A DNA stretch of 64,000 nucleotides from Clostridia bacterium (GTDB taxonomy: Bacteria; Bacillota; Clostridia; Oscillospirales; CAG-272), in contig JAFUJB010000012.1 in NCBI GenBank assembly GCA_017473865.1, positions 17,807-81,806 of the forward strand. The letters are read 5' to 3'. The notes beneath the pieces were generated by a model that had not been told where the DNA came from, did not search any database, and saw only the letters and a program-made list of their open reading frames with translations. The stretch's first letter is position 1. Every line of letters starts with the position of its first letter. Positions 16,844 to 26,384 of the stretch are shown here, in pieces. The position numbers and the translations under genes were made by a program.

Positions 16844-17047
16844 TCAGTTCTTTGATGCAAAGTATGCGTTAAGCTTTTCAACGAGCTCATCAGCGTTTGT
16901 GCCGTGAACGTTGCAAGCAGCTTCGATGCTTTCTCCTCTTGATGCGGGGCAACCGAGGCAGTGCATACCGATTGCAAGGAAGAATTCTGCCGTACCTCTG
17001 TCATAGTCGAGTACATCACCGATAATTGACTGTTTTGTTACTACCAT
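16844..17047 (-). CDS. DUF1858 domain protein
   Basis: 67 residues: TKQSIIGDVLDYDRGTAEFF, then IGMHCLGCPASRGESIEAAC. This is the DUF1858 pattern, a helical domain with a CxxC (here CLGC) often seen in hybrid-cluster-related or disulfide/redox proteins. ATG at 17047 is chosen for a 9-nt spacing from GGAGG; ATG at 17053 (spacing 3) is the alternative and adds two residues. A longer reading to 17194 includes an implausible cysteine-rich leader and is rejected. Function unknown. Single-gene unit. Confidence 0.85.
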   Translation of the reverse strand: MVVTKQSIIGDVLDYDRGTAEFFLAIGMHCLGCPASRGESIEAACNVHGTNADELVEKLNAYFASKN

Positions 17048-17174
17048 TTTCATATACCTCCATATTGATAATTTGTTGAGTATATTATACCCATATTTTA
17101 TATAAAAGTCAATAATTTTATAAATAATCGGGCAACAGCAACACAAAAAGAATAACAAGCGCGACAGTAGGGAT

Positions 17175-17340
17175 CTTTGTTCACGAACCCACACAAGAGA
17201 AGCTTTTTAAAAAAAGCTCCTCTTGACTCCGCAAAAACTTTTCTTATGGATTCCACAAAATAATATGGCTTCTACTAACCCATAGGTCGTGCGGCGTTGC
17301 CGCCTTTTTTCAAAAAGCGAGAGGGTTTCAAGGGAAGTCC
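17175..17340. repeat. Intergenic dispersed repeat, copy A
   Basis: Contains GAACCCACAC, then a hairpin (AGCTTTTTaaaaaaAGCT), then CTTTTCTTATGG, AATATGGCTTCT and CGTGCGGCGTTGCCGCC. The same blocks in the same order recur at about 25.98-26.38 kb and 37.92-38.01 kb. No gene is seen in the rest of 17054-17361. Confidence 0.6.
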
Positions 17341-17361
17341 ATAACTATTTATGCCCAATAT

Positions 17362-17390
17362 AAAAAGAGCGGTAAAACCGCTCTTTTTTT
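17362..17390. terminator. Terminator of the leucine-rich surface protein
   Basis: AAAAAGAGCGGT / ACCGCTCTTTTT, perfect 12-bp arms with a 1-3 nt loop, A/T tracts on both sides. Confidence 0.85.
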
Positions 17391-17396
17391 GTTATT

Positions 17397-20300
17397 TTAA
17401 GCCGCAGGTGCGTCGTGGTATACGCCGTCCCAATAGCCGCTTTCATCAAGATAACACCAACCTACGCTGTCCTTAATCCATGCATTTGTAAGCATTGCGC
17501 CTTCTTCACCGAGATAGCACCAGCCTACACTGTCGAGTCGCCAAGCATTAGTTACCGCATATCCATTTTCAACGAAATACCATTGACCGTCTACAAGTCT
17601 CCATCCGTTTTCCGTATAGTAGAAATATCCGTCTGCGGTAATATATGCAAGACCTACGCTGTCTTCTACAAAGCCGTTTGTTACCATAGCACCCGTTTCG
17701 GATAAGTAACACCAACCCACGCTATCAGCTCTCCACGCGTTTGTTACTGCATAGCCGTTTTCAACGTAGTACCATGTTCCGTAATAGTCTATCCATCCGG
17801 TCGTATCATAGTAGAAGTAGCCGTCTTTTGTGATGTATGCCCAACCTACGCTATCTTTCACAAAGGCATCAAGTACCCATTTACCTTCTTCATCAAGGAA
17901 ACACCAACCTGTACTGTCTTTTCTCCAATCGTTTATTACTGCATAGCCATTTTCAAGATAGTACCAAGTCCCATGACACATTATCCAGCCCGACAAATTA
18001 TCATAGAAATATCCATCTTCTCCTACAAATGCCCATCCTACACTGTCTTTTACAAAACTGTTCGTAACAAGCTTGCCGTCTGAGCCAAGAAAACTCCACC
18101 CCACGCTGTCAAGCCGCCAATCATTTTTGATCATTATACCGCCTTCAAAATAGTACCAATCATCACCATCTTGATACCAGCCGTCTTCTTTCGTTCTATC
18201 ACAGTCAAAATAATAAGTAGCTGTCGAGAGAATCTCATTTCCTTCGCCAATAACAACGCTTTCCCACGCATTTTCACTACCCTCGTACAAAACATATACC
18301 ATATACGGACAATTTCCAAATGCACCGTCGCCAATGCTTTCCAAACTTTCGGGAATCACTATCGCAGCAAGATAAGGACTGTTATAGAAGGCATGGTCGC
18401 CAAGAGTCTTAAAACCTCTCGGAAGCTCGAAAAGTATTAAATTATCACATTCCGCAAAGGCATAGCTACCGATTGAGGTTACGCCTTTAGACATGGTCAC
18501 GTAAATAAGACTATCACAGTTATAAAACGCTTTACTCTCTACTCTACTTATTCCTGACGGGAGAATTATCTGCTTAAGTTCCTGATTGTTTTTGAATGCC
18601 CCTTCACCTATAGTTTCAATAGGATATCCATCAATACTGTACATAACACCAGCAAAATCGGGAAGCGTTTCGGTGTAGCCCGTTATTGTTGCTTTACCGT
18701 CTGTAACAGTATATTCAAGATCAGCTATAGGCTCAACACCACAGTATACAAGAGTATTTTCAAGCGAATCGTTGTTGTTATGAACCTTCATTTCATATAA
18801 TTCATCAACAGTACCTGAATAATATACACACTCAATGCTATCGCAATTCAAAAAAGCGTATTCGTCTATAGCGGTTACACTTTTCGGTATAGCAACACAC
18901 TTCAAACTCTTGCATCCATAAAAAATATGCTTAGGTAACTGAGTTATTCCCTCAGGAATTTCTATATCCAATAGCGACACACAGTCGGAGAAAGTATACC
19001 TATCAATTGATTTCAGGCTTTTGGGGAGACTGATTCCCTCAAGTGCCGTACATCCTGAAAATGCCGATAATCCCAAATGTGTTACCATTTCAGGAATTAC
19101 AATATTCTTCAAACTGCTGCAATAGGAAAACATTTGCTTAGGTATTTGTGTTATGCTTTCGGGCAAAACCACTTGCTCCAAATTGATGCAATAAGAAAAC
19201 AAGCCCTCTCCAACATCTTTGACGCTATTCGGAAGTATTATCTCTTTCAGCCCTGAACTGTTATTAAACGCAAAATCTCCAATACTTGTTACACTGTTTG
19301 GAATAATAATTTCATTCAAACTTTCACAGGAAGCGAAAGCACGTTCACCTATGCTCGATATGTTCAAGGTCAATTCAATACTGACAAGATTTGAGCAACC
19401 AAAAAACATCCGAGAAACCAAACCTGTCAACCCATTCCCAAGCGACACATCTGTAAGTGAACTACATTTTTCAAAAACACCATCACCGACACTTGTAACA
19501 CTATCGGGAATTACAATACTTTTGAGATTGGAACAATTATAAAACGCATTATTACCAATTGTATTCAGATTATTGCTAAAAACAATATTTTCTATTTGAG
19601 TCCAATCTTTAAATTGATTATCTTCAATCACGGTCACATCATCTGCAAACTCAAGGTTTTTGATGGAATCAAAAAACCTAAATGCATCTGAATTAATTTT
19701 ATGACTTTCAGAACATACAACTTTAGTCACAAGCTCATTATTTAAATATAAATTCTCTGAATATTCAAATAACGAATAAGCACCTCCGCTGAAATCAATA
19801 TCATTCCACGCATAAATATCAGTAATATAAAAGTCTTTCAAATATTTACAATCATAGAAAGCTCCACGTTCTATAGTTTCTAAGGTGTCAGGAATCCTTA
19901 TGCTTGTAATTGCATGACAGCTTGCAAAAGCCTGGCTATTAATAGTTTTTACGCCTTGGGGAATAACCAACTCTTTTACGCATTCATTATTGACATACAA
20001 ATTTTCATAATACAAAACGCCGGCACCCTCAAATTCAACACTGCACCATGCCGCAATATCATTGATATAAACAGTTTCCAAATTCGAAACATAAAAAGCC
20101 ATATCACCAATACGTGTCAAATTCTTTGGAAACGCTACGCTTTCTATTTTTGTACTTCCGTAAAAAGCGTATGGTTTTATATACGTTACCTCCTCGGGAA
20201 TAACCAGATTTGTTATTAGTTCCCCGTTTAAATATAATTTGGTTGCTCTATAAAGAGGATTTGACGAATAATCTTCGAATTCTATGTTGCACCACGCCGC

Positions 20301-20942
20301 AATATCCGAAATATGTACTTCTTTTAAATATGTAAAACCAGAAAAAGCATTTCTGCCTATTTTTGTAACTGTTTGGGGAATTGTTACACTATTTATAGAC
20401 TTACAAAATCCAAAAGCATTTCCATTTATATACGTTACTCCTTCCGGTATAACCAAACTTGTTACGCGCTTATTATTTATGTACACATTTTCAGCCCAAT
20501 CCAAAGGAGACGAAGTTGATTCAAAATCAATATTACACCAGGAAGCAAGGTCAGATATATACACGTCGGTAAATCTCATTCCCCAAAACGCATCTTCTCC
20601 AATTTTCGTTACACTAGCAGGAATAGCTATACTTGTAAAATTACAGCTTTCAAATGCGCGCTTCCCAATAGTCTTAACCCCTTCGGGGATTTTAACTGAA
20701 GTAATATAAAAGCCACCCAAAAAAGCCTCATCGCCTATGGCTGTTACCAGGTATCCATCAATTTTTTCAGGAATAACCACTTCTCCGCTATAATTGGGCT
20801 GACAGTCAGTTATCGTAACCTCTCCGTTGTTCACTTCGTATGTCAGATAATCATATGTCGCTGCATTGGCAGAAACCGTGCTGAATACCAATGCAGTCAT
20901 TACGGTTATTATACACACCAGTACTAATAAAGTTTTTTTCAT
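17397..20942 (-). CDS. BspA-type leucine-rich repeat surface protein with C-terminal aromatic wall-binding-like repeats
   Basis: 1181 residues from ATG at 20942, chosen because a clean signal peptide follows (KKTLLVLVCIITV...VSANAA) and AGGGGGA precedes it. Residues about 35-880 are LRR_5/BspA repeats (F..C.sL..I.iP.svt.IG..aF). Four interrupted units share an inserted S/T-D-x-x-x-W-C/N-x-I-x-F segment, so the array grew by duplication of about 75-residue blocks. Residues about 925-1170 are three and a half tandem repeats of about 70 residues built from WRxDSVGW, VKDSVGWAY and GTWYYxENGYAV, resembling choline-binding-type cell-wall repeats. There is no LPXTG. The likely role is adhesion or host/microbe contact. 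Monocistronic with its own promoter. Confidence 0.9.
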   Translation of the reverse strand: MKKTLLVLVCIITVMTALVFSTVSANAATYDYLTYEVNNGEVTITDCQPNYSGEVVIPEKIDGYLVTAIGDEAFLGGFYITSVKIPEGVKTIGKRAFESCNFTSIAIPASVTKIGEDAFWGMRFTDVYISDLASWCNIDFESTSSPLDWAENVYINNKRVTSLVIPEGVTYINGNAFGFCKSINSVTIPQTVTKIGRNAFSGFTYLKEVHISDIAAWCNIEFEDYSSNPLYRATKLYLNGELITNLVIPEEVTYIKPYAFYGSTKIESVAFPKNLTRIGDMAFYVSNLETVYINDIAAWCSVEFEGAGVLYYENLYVNNECVKELVIPQGVKTINSQAFASCHAITSIRIPDTLETIERGAFYDCKYLKDFYITDIYAWNDIDFSGGAYSLFEYSENLYLNNELVTKVVCSESHKINSDAFRFFDSIKNLEFADDVTVIEDNQFKDWTQIENIVFSNNLNTIGNNAFYNCSNLKSIVIPDSVTSVGDGVFEKCSSLTDVSLGNGLTGLVSRMFFGCSNLVSIELTLNISSIGERAFASCESLNEIIIPNSVTSIGDFAFNNSSGLKEIILPNSVKDVGEGLFSYCINLEQVVLPESITQIPKQMFSYCSSLKNIVIPEMVTHLGLSAFSGCTALEGISLPKSLKSIDRYTFSDCVSLLDIEIPEGITQLPKHIFYGCKSLKCVAIPKSVTAIDEYAFLNCDSIECVYYSGTVDELYEMKVHNNNDSLENTLVYCGVEPIADLEYTVTDGKATITGYTETLPDFAGVMYSIDGYPIETIGEGAFKNNQELKQIILPSGISRVESKAFYNCDSLIYVTMSKGVTSIGSYAFAECDNLILFELPRGFKTLGDHAFYNSPYLAAIVIPESLESIGDGAFGNCPYMVYVLYEGSENAWESVVIGEGNEILSTATYYFDCDRTKEDGWYQDGDDWYYFEGGIMIKNDWRLDSVGWSFLGSDGKLVTNSFVKDSVGWAFVGEDGYFYDNLSGWIMCHGTWYYLENGYAVINDWRKDSTGWCFLDEEGKWVLDAFVKDSVGWAYITKDGYFYYDTTGWIDYYGTWYYVENGYAVTNAWRADSVGWCYLSETGAMVTNGFVEDSVGLAYITADGYFYYTENGWRLVDGQWYFVENGYAVTNAWRLDSVGWCYLGEEGAMLTNAWIKDSVGWCYLDESGYWDGVYHDAPAA

Positions 20943-20978
20943 AGGTATTCCCCCTAACATAAAGATTGTTACATATTT

Positions 20979-21007
20979 ATTGTATATATTATTCACCATC
21001 ATGTCAA
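20979..21007 (-). promoter_or_regulatory. Promoter of the leucine-rich surface protein
   Basis: Minus strand TTGACA (21007-21002), 17-bp spacer, TACAAT (20984-20979). Confidence 0.75.
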
Positions 21008-21071
21008 CCCCTGTACAACTACATACTTTCAAACGTTTCTTCATAAAAACACAACTTTATTTAATTTTGCA

Positions 21072-21100
21072 TTGACTTTTGAAACCAATTAAATTAAAAT
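21072..21100 (+). promoter_or_regulatory. Promoter of the HIT gene
   Basis: TTGACT at 21072-21077, 17-bp spacer, TAAAAT at 21095-21100. Confidence 0.65.
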
Positions 21101-21118
21101 GTATTTGTGGAAATATGA

Positions 21119-21490
<372 letters not shown>

Positions 21491-21579
21491 TTACATTGTT
21501 TATATTTCTCAAAATTTTATTTTAACAGAATTGTGCGTAGCTCACCATTAGATTTTGGTTTATAAGGAGTGAGTTATTT

Positions 21580-22257
21580 GTGAGCATTTCACGCATTTTT
21601 ATAGCAAGACATGGTCAGATAGCTTCGGGTGAGTTTTTAAACAACAACCCAAACTTACCAAAAAATGATCCCGTACTTTCAGATTTAGGTATTAAGCAAG
21701 CGGAATTACTTGCTGAGGAACTAAAAAGACTGAATTTTAACGGTGAAATTTTTTCATCGCCATTCCGCCGAACTCTAATGACAGCTCAAGCAGCCGCAAA
21801 GCTTTTGAATTGTCCTATTTATCCTTGCGCCTCACTAAGAGAAGTGGTAAAAGTTCAGGATTCGCTAAAAAACTTTCGCGGATTGACTGTTGAAGAAATA
21901 CAGAACTTATTTCCGGAAACAGCAAAAGACGCGACTCTTGTTTATCCGTGGTGGCAAAACGACGTAGAAACAAGCGAAGACGTTGCAGAAAGGGTTAAAC
22001 CTACTATTGAGAAAGCATTAGAAGCAGGAAAAGATATTCTCCTTGTCGGACACGGTGCAAGTGTTTTTGCCTCTTTCAGAGTGTTAATGAAAAAAACTGA
22101 ATTTCACTTTGAAGACCCGTTACCCCAATGGTATAACTGTGCTCTTACTCAATTCAAGGTTGAAAACAACACGGTAACTCCTATAACTGTCAACAGCGTC
22201 TCTCACTTGCCGGCAACTATGCTGACACAGAATTATAAATATGCTCTTGTAAAATAA
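21580..22257 (+). CDS. Histidine phosphatase family protein
   Basis: 225 residues. The phosphohistidine loop is IFIARHGQ (His 11), the second arginine is in SSPFRRTLMTAQAAA, and the second catalytic histidine is in LLVGHGASVFASF near residue 168. This is the phosphoglycerate-mutase-like branch 1 fold; whether it acts on phosphosugars or other phosphoesters is not evident. The start is GTG at 21580, supported by AAGGAGTGAG 7 nt upstream. Cytosolic. Confidence 0.9.
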   Translation: MSISRIFIARHGQIASGEFLNNNPNLPKNDPVLSDLGIKQAELLAEELKRLNFNGEIFSSPFRRTLMTAQAAAKLLNCPIYPCASLREVVKVQDSLKNFRGLTVEEIQNLFPETAKDATLVYPWWQNDVETSEDVAERVKPTIEKALEAGKDILLVGHGASVFASFRVLMKKTEFHFEDPLPQWYNCALTQFKVENNTVTPITVNSVSHLPATMLTQNYKYALVK

Positions 22258-22264
22258 CGATTAA

Positions 22265-22298
22265 AGGGATATGGGTTTGCCCCATATCCCTGTTTTTT
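22265..22298 (+). terminator. Terminator of the histidine phosphatase gene
   Basis: AGGGATATGGG / CCCATATCCCT with a 5-nt loop and T6. Confidence 0.85.
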
Positions 22299-22307
22299 AA
22301 ATACAAT

Positions 22308-22345
22308 AGAGAGTGCGTGGGCGAATCCCACACACTCTCTTATTT
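22308..22345. terminator. Hairpin between phosphatase and thiT
   Basis: GAGAGTG...CACTCTC with inner GTGGG/CCCAC. It can end the minus-strand thiT transcript. Confidence 0.65.
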
Positions 22346-22947
22346 TATTTCGTATTCTTTTTAAGAATTCCAAGTAACATAACGATGGTCGGAACCGCAA
22401 TTATCGTCATTACTGCTTCGGGGCCGATGTAGGTTATGTTATAAACAAATGAATATACCCACATACCGACAGTGTGAACGTACTCGTTCCAGTCGCCGTT
22501 TTTTGTTATTTCATACCAAACGACAGCACCGTTCACAAAATGGCTTACAAATCTCACAACACACGCGAACACAACGCCCATTGTAGTCGTTACAGTCACA
22601 TTAGTCTTTTCATTTTTTGAAAGCTTAAGATTTCTGAAAGCGCCCGCAAGACCTATTGAGGTATATGCCACAAGATAGTCAAGCAAAATTACCACGATTA
22701 TACCCTTTGCCGTAGGCACGTACGCAAAATTACCCGCGCCCATCCAGAGCTTGAATATCGAAAATATAAATGAAGAACCAAGCCCCCAGGAAAGTCCGTG
22801 TCTTATTGATATAATCATAAGAGAAACCATAGAAAAAAGCGTAACCGAGCCGCCGAGCGGAGCTTCGTATATTTTTATAAACGACAGAATAATTGAAACC
22901 GCAATTAATACGGAGCATTCAACCATTATTTTTGTTTTCTTATTCAT
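22345..22947 (-). CDS. thiT: Energy-coupled thiamine transporter ThiT (ECF S component)
   Basis: 200 residues, six transmembrane helices. PLGGSVTLFSMVSLMIISIRHGLSWGL is the ThiT signature region, and the later WYEITKNGD / Y-N-x-T-Y-I-G-P-E-A loops contain the aromatic and acidic residues that line the thiamine site in the family. It binds thiamine outside and relies on a shared ECF A/A'/T module encoded elsewhere. Identification is strengthened by the TPP riboswitch in its leader (23149-23232). It lies downstream of tsf on the same strand. Confidence 0.93.
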   Translation of the reverse strand: MNKKTKIMVECSVLIAVSIILSFIKIYEAPLGGSVTLFSMVSLMIISIRHGLSWGLGSSFIFSIFKLWMGAGNFAYVPTAKGIIVVILLDYLVAYTSIGLAGAFRNLKLSKNEKTNVTVTTTMGVVFACVVRFVSHFVNGAVVWYEITKNGDWNEYVHTVGMWVYSFVYNITYIGPEAVMTIIAVPTIVMLLGILKKNTK

Positions 22948-23096
22948 TTTTAGTATTCCTTTTCATTTTTTAGGTTTTTGTATATGTAAAAAACAGAATA
23001 TTCCGCCGTATTTTACTTTTTTCGAGCTCTGAAATTATAAAACAAAATAACAAAAAATTCTTGCCACTCTTGCAATAATGGCAACAACCTAAAAAC

Positions 23097-23132
23097 AAAA
23101 ACCTCGCCTACATTAGCAGACGAGGTTGTTTT
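23097..23132 (-). terminator. Riboswitch-controlled terminator upstream of thiT
   Basis: Minus strand ACCTCG...CGAGGT stem followed by TTTTTG, located between the TPP aptamer and the thiT start. This position makes it the likely expression platform (premature termination when TPP is bound). Confidence 0.75.
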
Positions 23133-23148
23133 TGCTTTTATATCTTAT

Positions 23149-23232
23149 CCTTCCTACGCCGGCATTATCCGTTTCAGGTTTAAAGGGTTCGGTTTATACA
23201 TACCGTCTCAGCTTTTTACAGCACCCCTGACA
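23149..23232 (-). ncRNA. TPP riboswitch (THI element)
   Basis: Read on the minus strand, the conserved blocks occur in order: GGGGTGC, GCTGAGA, ACCCTTTAAACCTGA, GGATAATGCCGGCGTAGGAAG. These are the core of the thiamine pyrophosphate aptamer. It lies 32 nt after the tsf stop, so the thiT leader either has its own promoter near the end of tsf or is reached by read-through. Confidence 0.95.
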
Positions 23233-23263
23233 AGTATTAAATTTTTTGCTCTGAATAATCTGA

Positions 23264-24190
23264 TTATTTGTTGAGCATCTTAGCGATTTCGTCTCCGAGG
23301 TTATCTTCTCTCTTCTGGAGACCTTCGCCCTTTTCATAGCGGTAGAAAGAGTCAATCTTGATGTTGCCGCCGAATGCCTTAGCACAGCCTTCAACGTACT
23401 TTGCAACAGTCATAGAGTCATCCTTAACGTATGCATTCTCTGTGAGGCAGTTTGCTTCATAGAATTTGCCAAGCTTACCTGTAGCGATCTTTTCGAGGAT
23501 CTGTTCAGGTTTGTTTGCATTCTTGGGATCGTTCTTGAGCTGAGCTTTGATAATGCCCATTTCTTCTTCAACTGCGCTTGCGGGAACTGCATCTCTGTCA
23601 ACGTACTGGATGTTGGGATATGCAGCAACCTGGAGAGCGATGTTCTTTGCCATTTCAGCAAAGCCTTCGTTGTTTACTGCAGCATCGTCTGCAACAAACT
23701 TAACGATTACGCCCGTTGTACCCTTACCGTGAATGTAAGAGCTCATTGTACCGTTTACTGTGAGGAAACGGCGGATAGACATATTTTCGCCGATCTGGAA
23801 GATCTTGTCTTTCAAAGCTGCTTCAACAGTCATACCGTTTGCCATTACGAGTGTATTGAGTGCTGCAACGTCTGCAGGCTGGTTATCAACGATAAGCTTG
23901 AGAATTTCTTTTACGAAAGCCTGGAAGCTTGCGTTCTTTGCAACGAAGTCTGTTTCGCAGTTAACTTCGATCATTGCAGCCTTGTCGCCTTCAACGAGGA
24001 TGTCAACAAGACCTTCAGCAGCAATTCTGTCTGCCTTCTTTGCTGCAACTGCGAGGCCCTTTTCTCTCAAAATCTTTATTGCTTCATCAAAGTCGCCGTT
24101 TGCTTCAACGAGCGCCTTTTTGCAGTCCATCATACCGCAACCTGTTTTTGCTCTGAGGTCCGATACTGCTTTTGCTGTGATTGTAGCCAT
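23264..24190 (-). CDS. tsf: Translation elongation factor Ts
   Basis: 308 residues. The N-terminal VSDLRAKTGCGMMDCKKAL is the UBA-like EF-Tu contact, followed by ETDFVAKNASFQAF (the TDFV nucleotide-exchange motif near residue 80) and the two core subdomains. EF-Ts regenerates EF-Tu-GTP. It is 30 bp downstream of rpsB, the standard rpsB-tsf operon. Confidence 0.98.
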   Translation of the reverse strand: MATITAKAVSDLRAKTGCGMMDCKKALVEANGDFDEAIKILREKGLAVAAKKADRIAAEGLVDILVEGDKAAMIEVNCETDFVAKNASFQAFVKEILKLIVDNQPADVAALNTLVMANGMTVEAALKDKIFQIGENMSIRRFLTVNGTMSSYIHGKGTTGVIVKFVADDAAVNNEGFAEMAKNIALQVAAYPNIQYVDRDAVPASAVEEEMGIIKAQLKNDPKNANKPEQILEKIATGKLGKFYEANCLTENAYVKDDSMTVAKYVEGCAKAFGGNIKIDSFYRYEKGEGLQKREDNLGDEIAKMLNK

Positions 24191-24220
24191 TTTTATTTCC
24201 TCCGATTTTGTGTTTTTTAA

Positions 24221-24964
24221 TTATTCTGCGTCTTCTGCTTCTTCAGCTTCGGTAATTTCTTCTACAGCGCTTTCAAACTGTTCGCCCTGCTTGCCTTCGA
24301 TAATAGCGTCAGCGATAACAGAAGAGATAAGCTTGATTGCACGGATAGCGTCATCGTTACCGGGGATGAAGTAGTCTGCATCATCGGGGTCGCAGTTTGT
24401 ATCTACGATTGCAACAACGGGAATACCGAGTTTCTTTGCTTCGAGAACTGCGTTTCTTTCCTTGCGGGGGTCAACAATGAATACGCATGAGGGAAGTCCG
24501 GGCATATCCTTGATACCGCCGAGGTTCTTTTCGAGGTCGGAGATTTCCTTAAGTCTCTTTGCAACTTCTTTCTTGGGGAGAAGGTCAAAAGTACCGTCTT
24601 CCTGCATCTTAAGAAGGCTGTTGAGTCTTTCGATTGACTTGTTAATTGTCTTGTAGTTGGTAAGCATACCGCCGGGCCAACGTACGTTTACATAGTACAT
24701 TCCGCATCTCTGTGCTTCTTCCTTGATTGCAGAAGCAGCCTGCTTCTTTGTACCAACGAACAGCATTGTGCCGCCCTCTGCAGCGAGGTCGCGTACAAAC
24801 ATATAAGCTTCTTCAAACTTCTTTACAGTTTTCTGAAGGTCAATGATGTAGATGCCGTTTCTTTCTGTGAAGATGTACTCAGCCATCTTGGGGTTCCATC
24901 TTCTTGTGTGATGTCCGAAATGGACGCCTGCTTCAAGCAGTTGTTTGATTGTAATTACTGACAT
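24221..24964 (-). CDS. rpsB: 30S ribosomal protein S2
   Basis: 247 residues: [24 protein letters not shown] at the start and [13 protein letters not shown] near the end are S2 signatures. The acidic C-terminal tail is lineage-specific. The GGAGGA ribosome site is well placed. A leader of about 85 nt lies between its promoter and start and can form hairpins, possibly for autoregulation. Confidence 0.98.
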   Translation of the reverse strand: MSVITIKQLLEAGVHFGHHTRRWNPKMAEYIFTERNGIYIIDLQKTVKKFEEAYMFVRDLAAEGGTMLFVGTKKQAASAIKEEAQRCGMYYVNVRWPGGMLTNYKTINKSIERLNSLLKMQEDGTFDLLPKKEVAKRLKEISDLEKNLGGIKDMPGLPSCVFIVDPRKERNAVLEAKKLGIPVVAIVDTNCDPDDADYFIPGNDDAIRAIKLISSVIADAIIEGKQGEQFESAVEEITEAEEAEDAE

Positions 24965-25055
24965 TTTTAATGTCCTCCTTCGGTTATTTCCACCATACAG
25001 CCCTTAACGTTTTGACACCGAGGGATGCCGTATGTGTGAATTTTCGTACTTGGGT

Positions 25056-25084
25056 ATTATAACACTATATATATCCTTTTTCAA
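25056..25084 (-). promoter_or_regulatory. Sigma-A promoter of rpsB-tsf
   Basis: Minus strand TTGAAA (25084-25079), 17-bp spacer ending TAGTGT, TATAAT (25061-25056). Confidence 0.85.
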
Positions 25085-25150
25085 GCATTTTTCCACATTT
25101 TACAATTTATTTACATTTTTGTCCGACATATTCCCTATTTTATGCCGCTA

Positions 25151-25179
25151 TTGACAAAAAGAAAATAAATTTGTATCAT
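25151..25179 (+). promoter_or_regulatory. Promoter of the HAD hydrolase gene
   Basis: TTGACA at 25151-25156, 17-bp spacer, TATCAT at 25174-25179. Confidence 0.75.
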
Positions 25180-25210
25180 TATTTTAATAAGCAAATACGG
25201 GGTAATGTAT

Positions 25211-25888
25211 ATGATAAAAGCGGTTTTGATAGATATTGATAACACCCTGCTCGATTTTTGTAAGAGCGCAAATAAAACTATAAAAATGCTTTTTGACAAA
25301 AAAGAGCTGACGTGCACAGACGAGGTATTTTCTGTCTTTCACGAAATAAACGACGGTTTGTGGCAAAGGATTGAAAGGAAAGAACTGACAAAACCCGAAA
25401 TGTATAAACTTCGCTGGAAGCTCGTCCTCGAAGCATTACATATTGATTACGACAGCGACCTGATGGAGCAGGAATTCAGAAGCACCCTCTCGGGCGTTGC
25501 CGAACCCGTCGATAACGCCTACGAAATGCTCGAATACCTGAGCAGGAAGTACAAATTATACGCTGCCAGCAACTCGTCTTACGAACACCAGATAAAACGT
25601 CTTACTTCATCGGATATGCTGAAGTATTTTGAAGAAATATTCGTTTCTGAAAAAGTGGGTGCATTGAAACCCGCAAAAGAATTCTTTGACGTATGTTTCA
25701 GCGAAATCGGAGACGTAAACGTTGATGAGGTCGTTATGATCGGCGATTCACTGACTGCCGACATACTCGGCGGAAACGAATACGGCATAAAAACAATATG
25801 GTTCAATCCCAACTACCTTGAAATTCCCGAACAACCTAAACCTGACTTTACTATCAATAGTTTGCTTGAAGTAAAAAATATTTTGTAA
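25211..25888 (+). CDS. HAD-family hydrolase, YjjG-like nucleotidase
   Basis: 225 residues. HAD motif I is in AVLIDIDNTLLDF (nucleophile Asp), motif II is in YAASNSS, motif III Lys is in SEKVGALKPAKEFF, and motif IV is VVMIGDSLTADILGG. The helical cap is inserted after motif I (subclass I), as in YjjG/pyrimidine nucleotidases that remove unusual nucleoside monophosphates. The substrate is inferred from similarity only. ATG at 25211 is preferred over 25205 because the GGGG ribosome site is too close to the latter. Confidence 0.88.
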   Translation: MIKAVLIDIDNTLLDFCKSANKTIKMLFDKKELTCTDEVFSVFHEINDGLWQRIERKELTKPEMYKLRWKLVLEALHIDYDSDLMEQEFRSTLSGVAEPVDNAYEMLEYLSRKYKLYAASNSSYEHQIKRLTSSDMLKYFEEIFVSEKVGALKPAKEFFDVCFSEIGDVNVDEVVMIGDSLTADILGGNEYGIKTIWFNPNYLEIPEQPKPDFTINSLLEVKNIL

Positions 25889-25891
25889 CAT

Positions 25892-25920
25892 AAAAAAGGT
25901 GTGCCAAGCACACCTTTTTG
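25892..25920 (+). terminator. Terminator of the HAD gene
   Basis: AAAAAGGTGTGC / GCACACCTTTTT, perfect arms with a 3-nt loop. Confidence 0.85.
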
Positions 25921-25925
25921 TGTTG

Positions 25926-26384
25926 TATAACGAAAACGCTTTCGCGTTTTCTAAAAAAGTACAAATAGTCAGGAGCTTCGCTCCCGAACCCACACTTAAG
26001 CCCCTTTTTGAAAAAACGGGCTTAAGAATCCCGAAAAACTTTACTATACGGCTTATGCAAATTTAAGTTGCAAGGCGAGGCTCGGGACGTCGAGGCAGGG
26101 GTTCCCCGAAACGCACAGAGTAAGTTTTGGGGGTTCTCGTGTGCGCCGTCCCCTACCAATTTCCCAATAATACATTATTGTTTCTGCAGACCCAAGTCGC
26201 AAAGTTTTTGCCAAGCTTTTTTCAAAAAGCGGGGTCGTGCGGCGTTGCCGCCTTTCTTTCCTTAACAGAAAGCGGGAGGAGCAAGCCCCTCCCCTACCAT
26301 TATTTAATATACTTCACGGCTTTCGCAGACCCATGTTGCAAGGTTTCTTTGCCTACTTTCTTTCCTTAAAAGAAAGTAGGGGGG
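25926..26384. repeat. Intergenic repeat cluster (copy B) without a gene
   Basis: About 460 bp with no supportable coding region. It holds the block order also seen at 17.2 and 37.9 kb: GAACCCACAC, a CTTAAG-centred hairpin, CCCGAAAAACTTT, CTGCAGACCCAAG, GCTTTTTTCAAAAAGCG, CGTGCGGCGTTGCCGCC. Two further hairpins with related CTTTCTTTCCTTAA loops are at 26258-26285 and 26352-26380. The last hairpin may also end the coaX transcript. Confidence 0.6.

Noticed and set aside
16844-17194. 116-residue version of the DUF1858 gene
   Set aside because: The extra N-terminal 49 residues cross the promoter region and lack family similarity; GGAGG marks the internal start.
25926-26384. Small plus-strand frames (60-80 codons) between the HAD gene and coaX
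   Set aside because: They follow the dispersed hairpin repeat, have no ribosome sites and show F/L/S-rich low-quality composition.
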